Origin: an uncultured Bacilli bacterium
GTDB lineage: Bacteria; Bacillota_I; Bacilli_A; RF39; UBA660
Length of the DNA: 40,310 nt
Direction: 5' to 3'
Assembly: GCA_934162195.1 (NCBI GenBank)
Contig: CAKPHO010000010.1
Span: 1-40,310 of the forward strand
The first letter of the stretch is position 1; the number at the start of each line of letters is the position of its first letter. This document shows positions 30,959 to 39,032 of this stretch, piece by piece. The notes below the pieces were generated by a model. That model was not told the origin of the DNA. It searched no databases and was given only the letters and a program-made list of their open reading frames with translations. The translations under genes and the position numbers were made by a program.

Positions 30959-32090
30959 AGCATTTTGGAAGGTAATAAAAAAATATAAAGGTACAATAAT
31001 CCTTTATACAGTTATGCTTATTGTATTTGGTGGACTTAATATGACAAGTAATAACATTTCTACTAGTTTTGTTGATAGTAAGCCAGATATATTAATAATT
31101 AATAATGATGAAGAAGTTGGCCTTACTAAGAATTTGGTTGATTATTTAAGAAGTAATGCTAATGTTATAGATGTAAAGAAAGATGAAGATTCTATTAATG
31201 ATTCATTATTCTATCGTGAAGTAAACTATGTTATTTATATACCTGAAAATTATAGAGAAGATATTTTAAATGGATTAGATCCAGAAATAGAAATAAAGAC
31301 AACTGGAGATTATGAAGCTGGTTTAGCAGAGATATTGTTATCTAGGTATTTAAAAGTTCAAAATATATATAGTGATAGTATAGATGATGAGAATGAATTA
31401 ATTAGTTTAATAAATGAAAATATGAATATTAAAACAAATGTTGAACTAATGTCAAAGGTAGATACTGCTAAAACATCTAAGATAACTCGTTATTTTAATT
31501 TTGCCAGCTATAGTATTATGGCGGTTGTAATATATATTATTTGTTTAGTGTTATCGAGTTTTCGTGAAAAAAACGTAAATAAAAGAAATATTGTTAGTAG
31601 TATGAATTATAAAAAGCAAAATAGACTAATTTTATATGCTAGTATTTCATACGGAGTAATCATTTTTATTCTCTATGTACTTTTAGGAATAATTATTTTA
31701 GGAACTGATATTTTAAGTTTACGTGGATTTATTTATATTTTAAATACATTACTATTTACATTCTGTTCTCTTACTATAGCTTTATTTATATCTACAGCTA
31801 TAAATAACAAAAATGCTATAAATGGTATTGTGAATGTAGTAGCGCTTGGGTCAGCGTTCTTATGTGGTGCTTTTGTTCCAGCCCAATGGTTACCAAAATC
31901 AGTTTTGGTATTTGCGCACATTCTTCCATCATACTGGTATATCAATTCAAATGATTTACTTGCTAATTTAGAAGTAATAAACATAACTACATTAAATAGA
32001 GTATTTATTAATATGGTAGTAGTATTGGGATTTTCTTTATTATTTATAGTATTAAATAATATTGTATCAAAGAAGAAAAGAAATATTTAA
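30945..32090 (+). CDS. ABC-2 type permease, second subunit
   Basis: 381 residues, same architecture as the preceding permease: N-terminal helix (GTIILYTVMLIVFGGLNM), extracytoplasmic domain (~40-180), then five C-terminal helices (ASYSIMAVVIYIICLVLSSF; ILYVLLGIIILGTDIL; VVALGSAFLCGAFVPA with following PSYWY). The 14-base overlap with the upstream gene and an AAGGAGAG SD indicate coupled, equal synthesis. Last gene of the TetR operon. Confidence 0.88.
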   Translation: MTVFKAFWKVIKKYKGTIILYTVMLIVFGGLNMTSNNISTSFVDSKPDILIINNDEEVGLTKNLVDYLRSNANVIDVKKDEDSINDSLFYREVNYVIYIPENYREDILNGLDPEIEIKTTGDYEAGLAEILLSRYLKVQNIYSDSIDDENELISLINENMNIKTNVELMSKVDTAKTSKITRYFNFASYSIMAVVIYIICLVLSSFREKNVNKRNIVSSMNYKKQNRLILYASISYGVIIFILYVLLGIIILGTDILSLRGFIYILNTLLFTFCSLTIALFISTAINNKNAINGIVNVVALGSAFLCGAFVPAQWLPKSVLVFAHILPSYWYINSNDLLANLEVINITTLNRVFINMVVVLGFSLLFIVLNNIVSKKKRNI

Positions 32091-32118
32091 AAAAGACTTA
32101 ACAATGTTAAGCCTTTTT
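32090..32118 (+). terminator. Operon terminator
   Basis: AAAAAG-a-CTTAAC (32090-32102) / GTTAAG-c-CTTTTT (32106-32118). Confidence 0.75.
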
Positions 32119-32234
32119 GCTTTTAATATATATAATTTTTTAAAATTTAAGATGTTTTCATTACTAATTTTTAAGTTTATAAAGTTACTAAAATTATATT
32201 ATTTTTAGTGTTAAGAAATTGTTATAATTAGTTA

Positions 32235-32312
32235 GGAATATTTAATAAGTTGGGTGGAACCAAAACTTTGGTAACACTCAACACTGCAATATTGAATGTT
32301 CCTTTTTATTTT
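32235..32312 (+). ncRNA. Unassigned structured small RNA with own promoter and terminator
   Basis: A TATAAT box at 32223-32228 predicts a start at ~32235. The RNA begins GGAATATTTAAT (32235-32246), which pairs with ATTGAATGTTCC (32291-32302; two wobbles); inside, GTTGGGTG (32249-32256) pairs with CACTCAAC (32275-32282; one wobble) and ACC with GGT. TTTTTATTTT follows at once. No ORF. The GGGTGG-ACC word recalls a T-box core, but there is no specifier stem and no gene that it would control. Not SRP, 6S or tmRNA by visible motifs. Confidence 0.6.
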
Positions 32313-32343
32313 ATGCAAGAAGTCTTGCTACATACATAATAAC

Positions 32344-32372
32344 ATAAAAACGACTTTTTAACAAGTCGTTTT
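32344..32372 (-). terminator. Terminator of tRNA-Arg (may also work on the plus strand)
   Basis: AAAACGACTT / AAGTCGTTTT stem with loop TTTAAC; A- and T-runs flank it on both strands. Confidence 0.75.
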
Positions 32373-32380
32373 GCTCAATC

Positions 32381-32455
32381 TGGTGTCCCGGGCGAGAATC
32401 GAACTCACAACTAAACTTTAGGAGAGTCTTGTTATATCCATTTAACTACCAGGAC
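32381..32455 (-). tRNA. tRNA-Arg (CCT)
   Basis: 75 bases with CCA on the minus strand: acceptor GTCCTGG/CCGGGAC, D-arm GTTA/TAAC, anticodon stem AGACT/AGTTT with loop CTCCTAA (anticodon CCT), T-arm GTGAG-TTCGATT-CTCGC. Reads AGG. Confidence 0.9.
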
Positions 32456-32542
32456 CTATAAACATTTTATCATAAAAAAATAGTTTTTACTATATTAATA
32501 ATTTATTGTATAATAAGTGTTAGCTTGAGTAGAGGTGATTAA

Positions 32543-33292
32543 ATGAATAATTTAGAACAAAATTTAAAAATATTAGATATGATAATGAATAATTATAAAT
32601 TAACTATTCTAGAAAAAGAAGAATTATTAACTTTTATTGGTGATATATTTAAAAACAAAGAATTTCAAAGAAGAATGGAAAAGGAATTTCTTCATCACAG
32701 TGATATAACACTCGGTTACCATATTTTACAAGATACTGTAGTTACATATCTTCTTTGTAAAAAGAAAATAAGAAAAGGTATTAAAATTGATTTACAATTA
32801 GCATTAGATATTGCGATGATGCATGATCTTTATACAGTCCCTTGGCAAAATAACAAAGAATCAAAATGCAAAAAGTTTAAAAATAAACATGGATTTAGAC
32901 ATCCAATTGAAAGTGTTATTAATTCACTTACTTGGTATTTTGATATATTTGAAAATTCTAGTGATAAATATGCTTTAATAGATGGAATTATTCATCATAT
33001 GTATCCATTTCCTGTTGAAACATTTAATGATTATGCAGAGAATGTATTAGAACTTAAAAATTTTGAATTAGTAAGTGATATCGAAAAAGAATATATAAAT
33101 TTACTTAGAACATCAACAAATAGATTTAGTTTAGGGTGCTATTCATTTGCGCGTCCTATTTCAATTGAAGGAAGAATAGTCGCACATGCAGATAAAATAG
33201 TTTCTAAAGATAATTTAAATAATATGAGTTCTTTATTAGCGCTTATTACTGGGAAAAACAAAAAAATAGAAGATACTACCAAAAAAAAATAA
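32543..33292 (+). CDS. HD-like metal-dependent phosphohydrolase
   Basis: 249 residues. HHSDITLGYHILQDTVVTYL near 55 and IAMMHDLYTVPWQ near 93 supply the His and His-Asp of an HD site; HRHP-like GFRHPIES near 115, IIHHMYPFP near 152 and GRIVAHADKIV near 214 supply later His/Asp ligands. It resembles uncharacterised HD proteins often found beside the CmpB-type membrane protein that follows here. Soluble; substrate unknown. SD AGAGGTGAT. A 38-base gap to the next gene without terminator suggests cotranscription. Confidence 0.82.
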   Translation: MNNLEQNLKILDMIMNNYKLTILEKEELLTFIGDIFKNKEFQRRMEKEFLHHSDITLGYHILQDTVVTYLLCKKKIRKGIKIDLQLALDIAMMHDLYTVPWQNNKESKCKKFKNKHGFRHPIESVINSLTWYFDIFENSSDKYALIDGIIHHMYPFPVETFNDYAENVLELKNFELVSDIEKEYINLLRTSTNRFSLGCYSFARPISIEGRIVAHADKIVSKDNLNNMSSLLALITGKNKKIEDTTKKK

Positions 33293-33330
33293 AATATGAT
33301 ATTATTATGTTTATAAGGAGTTTAGATGAT

Positions 33331-34062
33331 ATGCAATTATTTTTATATTTCGTTTTTATCTTTTTTATAGGAAGCACTTTAGGATATGTACTTGAACTTT
33401 TTTATCGAAGAATTGCAGGAGGTAAATGGGTTAACCCTGGGTTTTTAATAGGACCATATCTCCCTATATATGGTTTTGGCTTATGTATTTTAACACTAAT
33501 ATATTTATTATTTTATAAGTTAAATGTTTGGCCAGTTTTTATAATTTTACTTATGGGTGCAAGTATGACTTTTATTGAATTAATAGGCGGTTTATGTTTT
33601 TTGAAAACTGGTGGAGTAAAACTTTGGGATTATAGTGAAAGAAAATGGAATTATAAAGGAATTATTTGTCCTCTTTTTAGTCTTATATGGACTTTAATAA
33701 GCGCCATTTATTACTATTTTATTGGTAATAAAGTTTTAAATGCTTTAAATTGGTTTAGTAACAATCAATCATTTTCATTTGTATTAGGTGTATTTTTTGG
33801 CGTTATAGTAATAGATTTTGTTTGTTCTACTAACGCTTTAATGAAGATAAGAAAGTTTACAAAAGAAAATAATTTTGTTATTAAATATGAGGAATTCAAA
33901 AAACATATAGCGGATTTTCAAACAAAGCAAAAGAAAAAATATTCTTTTCTATTTCCATATAAACAAGGAGAAAATTTGTTAGAATATTTAACTTTATATA
34001 AAAAATCTAAAGAAGGTAGTACTAATAAGCGATTTAGCATTTTTAAGAAAAAAGAAAAATAA
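33331..34062 (+). CDS. CmpB-type (PF06541, 'ABC transporter type IV') membrane protein
   Basis: 243 residues with about five membrane helices. FFIGSTLGYVLELFYRRIAGGKWVNPGF in overlapping pieces, then IGPYLPIYGFG, IELIGGLCF and WDYSERKWNYKGIICPLFS are the signature of this family of predicted permease-like membrane proteins, whose function is not established. A cytoplasmic lysine-rich tail ends the protein. An AAGGAG SD lies about 11 bases before the ATG at 33331; a further in-frame ATG at 33307 lacks one. Likely cotranscribed with the HD gene. Confidence 0.82.
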   Translation: MQLFLYFVFIFFIGSTLGYVLELFYRRIAGGKWVNPGFLIGPYLPIYGFGLCILTLIYLLFYKLNVWPVFIILLMGASMTFIELIGGLCFLKTGGVKLWDYSERKWNYKGIICPLFSLIWTLISAIYYYFIGNKVLNALNWFSNNQSFSFVLGVFFGVIVIDFVCSTNALMKIRKFTKENNFVIKYEEFKKHIADFQTKQKKKYSFLFPYKQGENLLEYLTLYKKSKEGSTNKRFSIFKKKEK

Positions 34063-34088
34063 AACAAATTATAAATGTTTTATTTTTT
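34055..34088. terminator. Bidirectional terminator between convergent genes
   Basis: AAAAATAAAACA (34055-34066) / TGTTTTATTTTT (34076-34087), T-rich ends on both strands. Confidence 0.75.
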
Positions 34089-35022
34089 CTTTTTCTTCTT
34101 TAAATTCATATTTTTTATATAAATTTAAAATTTTATTTTTATTATATAAGACTTTTATTAATAATAATTTTTTATGATATTTATCAAGATTTTTATATTT
34201 TGAAGAAAAAACAATATTAGTTAAATTATCTTCGGTAATATAATATTCTATATTGTTAACAATATCATAAGCATCTTTAGCGTAATGTTTAAATATATAT
34301 TCTAATAAATTTTTATAACTAGTACCTCTAGTATCAGAAAAACCAATTTTAGAAATAATATTATTATCAAGAATTTCAATTCCATTTTCCATTTCTAAAT
34401 ACATTTGAGCTACTTCAACAGGAAGTGACATATAAAGACTGGTTCCGTTATCGTAAATAGGCGAGAAACTAAATTGTTTATTAATTGTTTTATTATAATT
34501 TCTAATAAGAGCCATATTGGAAGGATTACGATCATAATGATCACACAAAGCATCCATGATTATTAATTCAACAATTTTTTTTCTTATTTTTTTATATTCT
34601 TCTCGTTCATATACAACCGCTTTAACCGCTTCTAAGATTAATTCAATAGAGTAGTGTTCTCCAGTTTTTTTGCATTTAAGGCTTTTAGGGATAAAATCTT
34701 GCCTTATGTTTTGAATTAGCGCATTAAAATCAATCAATTCTTCATTTTGCTTAAGAAAATAATAACTAATAATTCCTTTTTTTTTCTTTATTTGAGCAAG
34801 TTCCGCTTTAGCGCAATTTATGTGTATTAAAGAGGCAATATCTTGGTATATGCACTCGCTATAATGAGCATTAGTGCTTGTATTATCTTCTTTAATCTGG
34901 GTTTGTTTGTAAAGAAATAATTGATTACTAGGTGATAAGACCCATTCTTTCTCATTAGTTCCTCTTGTTTCTTGATAATACTTTTGAAAGTGATGAATAT
35001 TTTTAAATTCTTCGTTGGCCAT
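34069..35022 (-). CDS. HipA-family kinase, HipT-like (C-terminal kinase domain only)
   Basis: 317 residues. Kinase features of HipA/HipT/CtkA: ATP-binding Lys in QLFLYKQTQ near 33, IIMDALCDHYDRNPSNMALI near 158 (HxDRNxxN catalytic loop: Asp base and Asn metal ligand) and SPIYDNGTSLYM near 186 (DNG in the metal-binding DFD/DxG position). It lacks the N-terminal subdomain of HipA, which is encoded by the overlapping upstream gene. HipT phosphorylates tryptophanyl-tRNA synthetase and stops growth; HipA hits GltX. The target here is unknown. SD GCGAGGTTT. Overlaps hipS-like by 20 bases in another frame. Confidence 0.8.
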   Translation of the reverse strand: MANEEFKNIHHFQKYYQETRGTNEKEWVLSPSNQLFLYKQTQIKEDNTSTNAHYSECIYQDIASLIHINCAKAELAQIKKKKGIISYYFLKQNEELIDFNALIQNIRQDFIPKSLKCKKTGEHYSIELILEAVKAVVYEREEYKKIRKKIVELIIMDALCDHYDRNPSNMALIRNYNKTINKQFSFSPIYDNGTSLYMSLPVEVAQMYLEMENGIEILDNNIISKIGFSDTRGTSYKNLLEYIFKHYAKDAYDIVNNIEYYITEDNLTNIVFSSKYKNLDKYHKKLLLIKVLYNKNKILNLYKKYEFKEEKEKIKHL

Positions 35023-35338
35023 GTTCTAAACCTCGCTTTTTAATAGAAATATTATCAGTGACTAATTTTCCTTCGGTTTTTATTAAATAATCAATTTTTT
35101 CTTGGGGATTATTAAAATTTGTTCTTTTGTTAGACATGATTCTACTTTCGAAAATAGGAAATAAATTATTATTAACGTAAATTTTATCAGTGATTGGAAA
35201 TCCTATTAATTTATCGAATCCAAAATCTTTAGCTTCTTTTAAACCATCTTGATTATAAAGATATAAATATTTTTTTCGGTATAAAAAACAAGAACCTATT
35301 TCAATATCTTTCCAATAAACAGAAAACAAATATTCCAT
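35003..35338 (-). CDS. HipS-like protein (HipA N-terminal subdomain 1 as a separate gene)
   Basis: 111 residues: VYWKDIEIGSCFLYRKKYLY, then GFPITDKIYVNNNLFPIFES and RIMSNKRTNF, matching the N-terminal subdomain of HipA (strand-rich, LFPFF..RIP..R). In the tripartite HipBST system this subdomain is the separate antitoxin HipS. Here the order is hipS-hipT, with no hipB DNA-binding gene on either side. SD AGGGGTGAT. Its last residues are Arg/His-rich. A frameshifted full-length hipA is the alternative reading (111+317 is close to HipA's ~440), but each gene has its own SD. Confidence 0.75.
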   Translation of the reverse strand: MEYLFSVYWKDIEIGSCFLYRKKYLYLYNQDGLKEAKDFGFDKLIGFPITDKIYVNNNLFPIFESRIMSNKRTNFNNPQEKIDYLIKTEGKLVTDNISIKKRGLEHGQRRI

Positions 35339-35339
35339 G

Positions 35340-35389
35340 TTATCACCCCTAGGTGTTAATTATTATACATGTTTTTAAAAAATTATCAA
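35340..35389 (-). promoter_or_regulatory. Promoter and inverted repeat of the hipS-hipT pair
   Basis: Minus strand TTGATA (35389-35384) and TATAAT (35367-35362), spacer 16. TTATCACC-CCTA-GGTGTTAA (35340-35359), symmetric at 7 of 8 positions, lies between the -10 and the start codon and covers the SD, so it could be an operator or an RNA hairpin hiding the SD. Confidence 0.55.
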
Positions 35390-35452
35390 ATTAATATACA
35401 GTTAAAAGAAAAAATATGATACAATTAAATAGACGCTAGGAGATCTGGTAAG

Positions 35453-38335
35453 ATGAAATTTAATATTAAATTTATAAAAAAAAATAAAAAATTTATTTTT
35501 ATATCATTAAGTGTTATAGTTGTTGGTCTAATAATAAGTTTATTTATGTCTAATGTTAGTAATAGGTTAGAAGAAAAAGAGCTAGTTGATAATGGAGATG
35601 TTAATATTGGTTCTTTAGTTATTAATGAAATAATGTCATCTAATGATGGTGCTCATGCCTCAAGTGATGGAACGGTTTCTGATTGGGTAGAGTTATATAA
35701 TGGTAATAATTATGAAATAAATTTAAGAGGATACGGATTATCTGATCGCAACAAAGAAACCAAGTGGGCTTTTCCAGAAGTAACGATAGGCCCTAAATCA
35801 TATTTAGTAGTTTATTTAACTGGAGAAACTAAAGAAGGACTTTATGCTAACTTTAAATTGAGTAGTAGAGGGAATGAATCAATCTTTTTAACAAAACCAA
35901 ATGGAAAGGTAGTCGATGCTGTTGATGTTACAGCTTTAAATAAAAACGAGGTTATAGCCCGTGATCTTGATGGACACTTTTTTACATCTAAGACAATTAC
36001 TCCAGGATTTCCTAATACCAAAGAAGGTTATAATGAATATCTAAGCAGTATAACAGATAACAGTAGTAAAATAAAAATAAGTGAAATTCTTCCTAAAAAT
36101 GATGGTAATTTTCAAAATAGTTATAATAATTTTTCGGGTTATATTGAAATAACTAACGAAGGAACTGATGTAGTAAATTTAAAAGATTATTGTATTTCAA
36201 ATAGTTATGAAGCTCCATTTAAGAAAAGCCTTCCACAAATGTTTATTGGTGCTCATGATACAGTTGTTATTTATATGGGTAAATATGATAATAACGATAA
36301 TGAGTATTATAGTGGTTTTAATTTAGAGAATAAGACAGGGGTTGCTATTTTAACAAATAATAATGGTAAAATAATTGATAGAGTTGATTATAAAGATGTT
36401 CCAAATGGAATTGCTTATGTTAAAGAAAATGGTGCCTTCTATAAAAGTGTTAATATATCACCAGGGTATGAAAATAGTGTAGATGGTATAAATAAATTTA
36501 ATGAACATAAATTAAAAAATAAAAATGATTTAATTATTAATGAAGTTATGAATAATAATAGTTCTTATTTGCCACAAAATGGTAATAAGTATTACGATTG
36601 GATAGAAGTAAAAAATAATTCTAATCATGATATTAATTTAAAAGATTATTATTTATCTACAAGTAGTAATAATTATGGAATGTATAATCTTCCGGATAAA
36701 GTTTTAAAAGCTGGGGAACTATATGTAATAATTGCTAGTGGTGATGTTAATTTAAGTAATAATAGTTATAATCATGCAAACTTTAAAATATCAGAAGTTG
36801 AATCACTTTATTTAACTAAAAATGATGGAGTAATCGATTCAATGGTTGTTGCGGATGTTCCTTTAGGATATAGTATGGGAAGAGGAAATAATAATGGATT
36901 TTATTATTTTAGTTCTCCAACACCAGGTAGTAATAACGGAAATGGAATAAGCGCAGTAGCGTTTATTCCATCTTTAAGTATTAGCCCCGGTGTTTATAAT
37001 AATACAAGTGGTTTAAAACTAGAAATAAATGGTAATCAAACAATTTATTACACCTTAGATGGAAGTACACCAACAACCTCGTCTTACGTATATAAAGAAC
37101 CGATAAATATTAATAAAACAACAGTAGTAAAAGCAGCAAGTTTTCAAAATGGTAAAATAATGAGCCCAGTTACGACGGGGTCTTATATTGTTAATGAAAA
37201 CCATACTATTCCTGTTTTATCTGTTTCTTTAAATCCTAGTAGTTTTAATAGTGTTCAGGCCAACAACTGGGATACCAACTTAGAAGCTAGTGCCTATGCA
37301 GAACTCTATGAAGATGGTAAAAGTTTTTCTATTCCTTGTGGATTTAAACTATTTGGTGGTTCAACAAGAGGAATGGCTAAAAAAAGTTTTGCTTTAAAAT
37401 TTAGAAAGAAATATGGAGCTTCGTCTTTAAAGTATCAAGTATTTGAAAATCGTGATTACTCTGAATTTGATACACTAGTTATAAGAAGTGGTTCACAAGA
37501 TAGTGATTTTGCTTTTATGAGAGATGCACTTATGACAAGTTTAGTTGATGGTGTTACTAACTTAAAAGTTCAAGCATATAAGTCAGTTATTCTTTACATA
37601 AATGGTAATTATTGGGGAGTTTATAATATTCGTGAAAAAGTAGATGATGATTTTATTGCTAATAACTTTAATGTTGATGGTAGTAAAGCTAATATTGTAA
37701 GAATTGATAATAATATCAGTACTGGTTCAATTAACGATTATAAAAATGTTGTAAATTATTTAAATACTCATGATATGTCAATAGATAGTAATTATGAGTA
37801 TATCAAAACAAAATTAAATATTGAGTCATTTGCTGATTTCTGGGCTGCAGAATCTTGGGTCACTAACAATGATATTATTAATACTAGGTTTTATTCTCAT
37901 CCTGATATTGATAATGGTAGATTAAATATGATTTTCTATGATTTAGATTATGCAATGTGGAATACAAGAAATAATTATTTTGCATTCTCGGTTCAACCTG
38001 AGGGTATGAGTGATTTTAATGTATCAACAGAGATGATGAGAAGCTTAATTAAAAGCAAGAAATTTAGAAGTGATTATTTAGATAGAATTAGTTATCAATA
38101 TAAGAATGTATGGACGGAAAAGAGAGTTACAAACAAAATAAATGAGATTTATAATAAACTAAAACCAGAGATGGAAAGAAATCAAAAACGTTGGGGTATG
38201 ACAATGAAAGATTGGGAAGACAACGTTAATAAACTAAAGGATTATGCGAAAAATAGAGGAACATATTACAAGAGTACAGCTAAGTCTTTCTTTAATCTAA
38301 CTAATGATGAAATGAAGAAGTATTTTGGTGATTAG
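35453..38335 (+). CDS. Membrane-anchored CotH-kinase protein with lamin-tail and chitobiase-like domains
   Basis: 960 residues. Lysine-rich start and membrane anchor (~12-33); three lamin-tail-domain-like modules (~53-190 INEIMSSNDG...DWVELYN; ~200-340 KISEILPKNDG; ~355-490 INEVMNNNSS...YDWIEVKN); a CHB_HEX_C-like strand module (IYYTLDGSTPTTSS near 530); then a CotH kinase domain (~590-950: IPCGFKLFGGSTRG, LVIRSGSQDSDFAFMRDALM, YINGNYWGVYNIREK, MIFYDLDYAMW). CotH phosphorylates spore-coat proteins in Bacillus; large secreted forms like this occur with VTC and DUF4956 genes and probably act on surface material. First gene of that cassette. Confidence 0.88.
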   Translation: MKFNIKFIKKNKKFIFISLSVIVVGLIISLFMSNVSNRLEEKELVDNGDVNIGSLVINEIMSSNDGAHASSDGTVSDWVELYNGNNYEINLRGYGLSDRNKETKWAFPEVTIGPKSYLVVYLTGETKEGLYANFKLSSRGNESIFLTKPNGKVVDAVDVTALNKNEVIARDLDGHFFTSKTITPGFPNTKEGYNEYLSSITDNSSKIKISEILPKNDGNFQNSYNNFSGYIEITNEGTDVVNLKDYCISNSYEAPFKKSLPQMFIGAHDTVVIYMGKYDNNDNEYYSGFNLENKTGVAILTNNNGKIIDRVDYKDVPNGIAYVKENGAFYKSVNISPGYENSVDGINKFNEHKLKNKNDLIINEVMNNNSSYLPQNGNKYYDWIEVKNNSNHDINLKDYYLSTSSNNYGMYNLPDKVLKAGELYVIIASGDVNLSNNSYNHANFKISEVESLYLTKNDGVIDSMVVADVPLGYSMGRGNNNGFYYFSSPTPGSNNGNGISAVAFIPSLSISPGVYNNTSGLKLEINGNQTIYYTLDGSTPTTSSYVYKEPININKTTVVKAASFQNGKIMSPVTTGSYIVNENHTIPVLSVSLNPSSFNSVQANNWDTNLEASAYAELYEDGKSFSIPCGFKLFGGSTRGMAKKSFALKFRKKYGASSLKYQVFENRDYSEFDTLVIRSGSQDSDFAFMRDALMTSLVDGVTNLKVQAYKSVILYINGNYWGVYNIREKVDDDFIANNFNVDGSKANIVRIDNNISTGSINDYKNVVNYLNTHDMSIDSNYEYIKTKLNIESFADFWAAESWVTNNDIINTRFYSHPDIDNGRLNMIFYDLDYAMWNTRNNYFAFSVQPEGMSDFNVSTEMMRSLIKSKKFRSDYLDRISYQYKNVWTEKRVTNKINEIYNKLKPEMERNQKRWGMTMKDWEDNVNKLKDYAKNRGTYYKSTAKSFFNLTNDEMKKYFGD

Positions 38336-38336
38336 A

Positions 38337-39020
38337 ATGAGAAAATATAGAAATGAAATAAAATTTATTATAAGTAAAACAATGGCTGAAGTATTAAAAC
38401 AAAGACTTAGTTTAATAATGAGTGTAGATACTAATTCATATAATAGTGATAACAGTTATCTAATTAGAAGTTTATATTTTGATAATGAAAATAGTGATGC
38501 TTATTATGAAAAAATGGATGGTGTAGAATACCGTAAAAAGTATCGTATTCGTATATATAATTTTGATGATAAGTTTATTCGTTTAGAATGTAAATACAAG
38601 CATAATAATATGACTTCTAAAGATCAAATATTGATTGATAAAGAACTTTGTAGTAAAATTGTAGATGGTAATATAGATGATATTGATTTAACAAAAGATA
38701 ATCTTTTAAGACAATTTGCTTTGGATTATAGACTTAATAGATTAGAACCATCAATCATCGTTGATTACAACCGTGTAGCATTCACTTATCATGTATCAGA
38801 AGTTAGAATTACTTTTGATTCACAGATTAAATCTGGAATGTATAATTATAATTTGTTTGATAAAAACGCAACTACATATAGTGTCATTGATGATAATCAA
38901 ATGGTCTTAGAAGTTAAGTTTAATGAAATACTTCCCGAAAGTATTGCACTTATTTTACAAACAGTACCAACGTTTAGGCAAGCGTTTTCAAAATTTGCCG
39001 CATGTAGAAACATTAAATAA
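38337..39020 (+). CDS. VTC-domain protein (polyphosphate polymerase-like)
   Basis: 227 residues of the VTC/CYTH tunnel-fold family: RKYRNEIKFIISK, YLIRSLYFDN, YRKKYRIRIYNFDDKFIRLE, CKYKHNNMTSK, IVDYNRVAFTY and MVLEVKFNEILPE provide the rows of Lys/Arg/Glu that line the active tunnel. Yeast Vtc4 makes polyphosphate; bacterial versions beside CotH and DUF4956 genes are uncharacterised and may handle another polyphosphorylated substrate. The ATG at 38337 (MRKYRNE) follows GGTGAT, one base after the CotH stop, so the genes are coupled. Confidence 0.9.
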   Translation: MRKYRNEIKFIISKTMAEVLKQRLSLIMSVDTNSYNSDNSYLIRSLYFDNENSDAYYEKMDGVEYRKKYRIRIYNFDDKFIRLECKYKHNNMTSKDQILIDKELCSKIVDGNIDDIDLTKDNLLRQFALDYRLNRLEPSIIVDYNRVAFTYHVSEVRITFDSQIKSGMYNYNLFDKNATTYSVIDDNQMVLEVKFNEILPESIALILQTVPTFRQAFSKFAACRNIK

Positions 39021-39032
39021 GGAGTTGAAATT

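Noticed and set aside
32235..32312. T-box riboswitch
   Set aside because: GGGTGG-ACC resembles the T-box core, but there is no specifier stem-loop or leader upstream, and the downstream plus-strand gene is far away and is not an amino-acid gene.
34069..35338. A single hipA gene broken by a frameshift
   Set aside because: Both ORFs have their own SD and complete starts, and the split falls at the HipS/HipT boundary. Kept as an alternative, not the main call.
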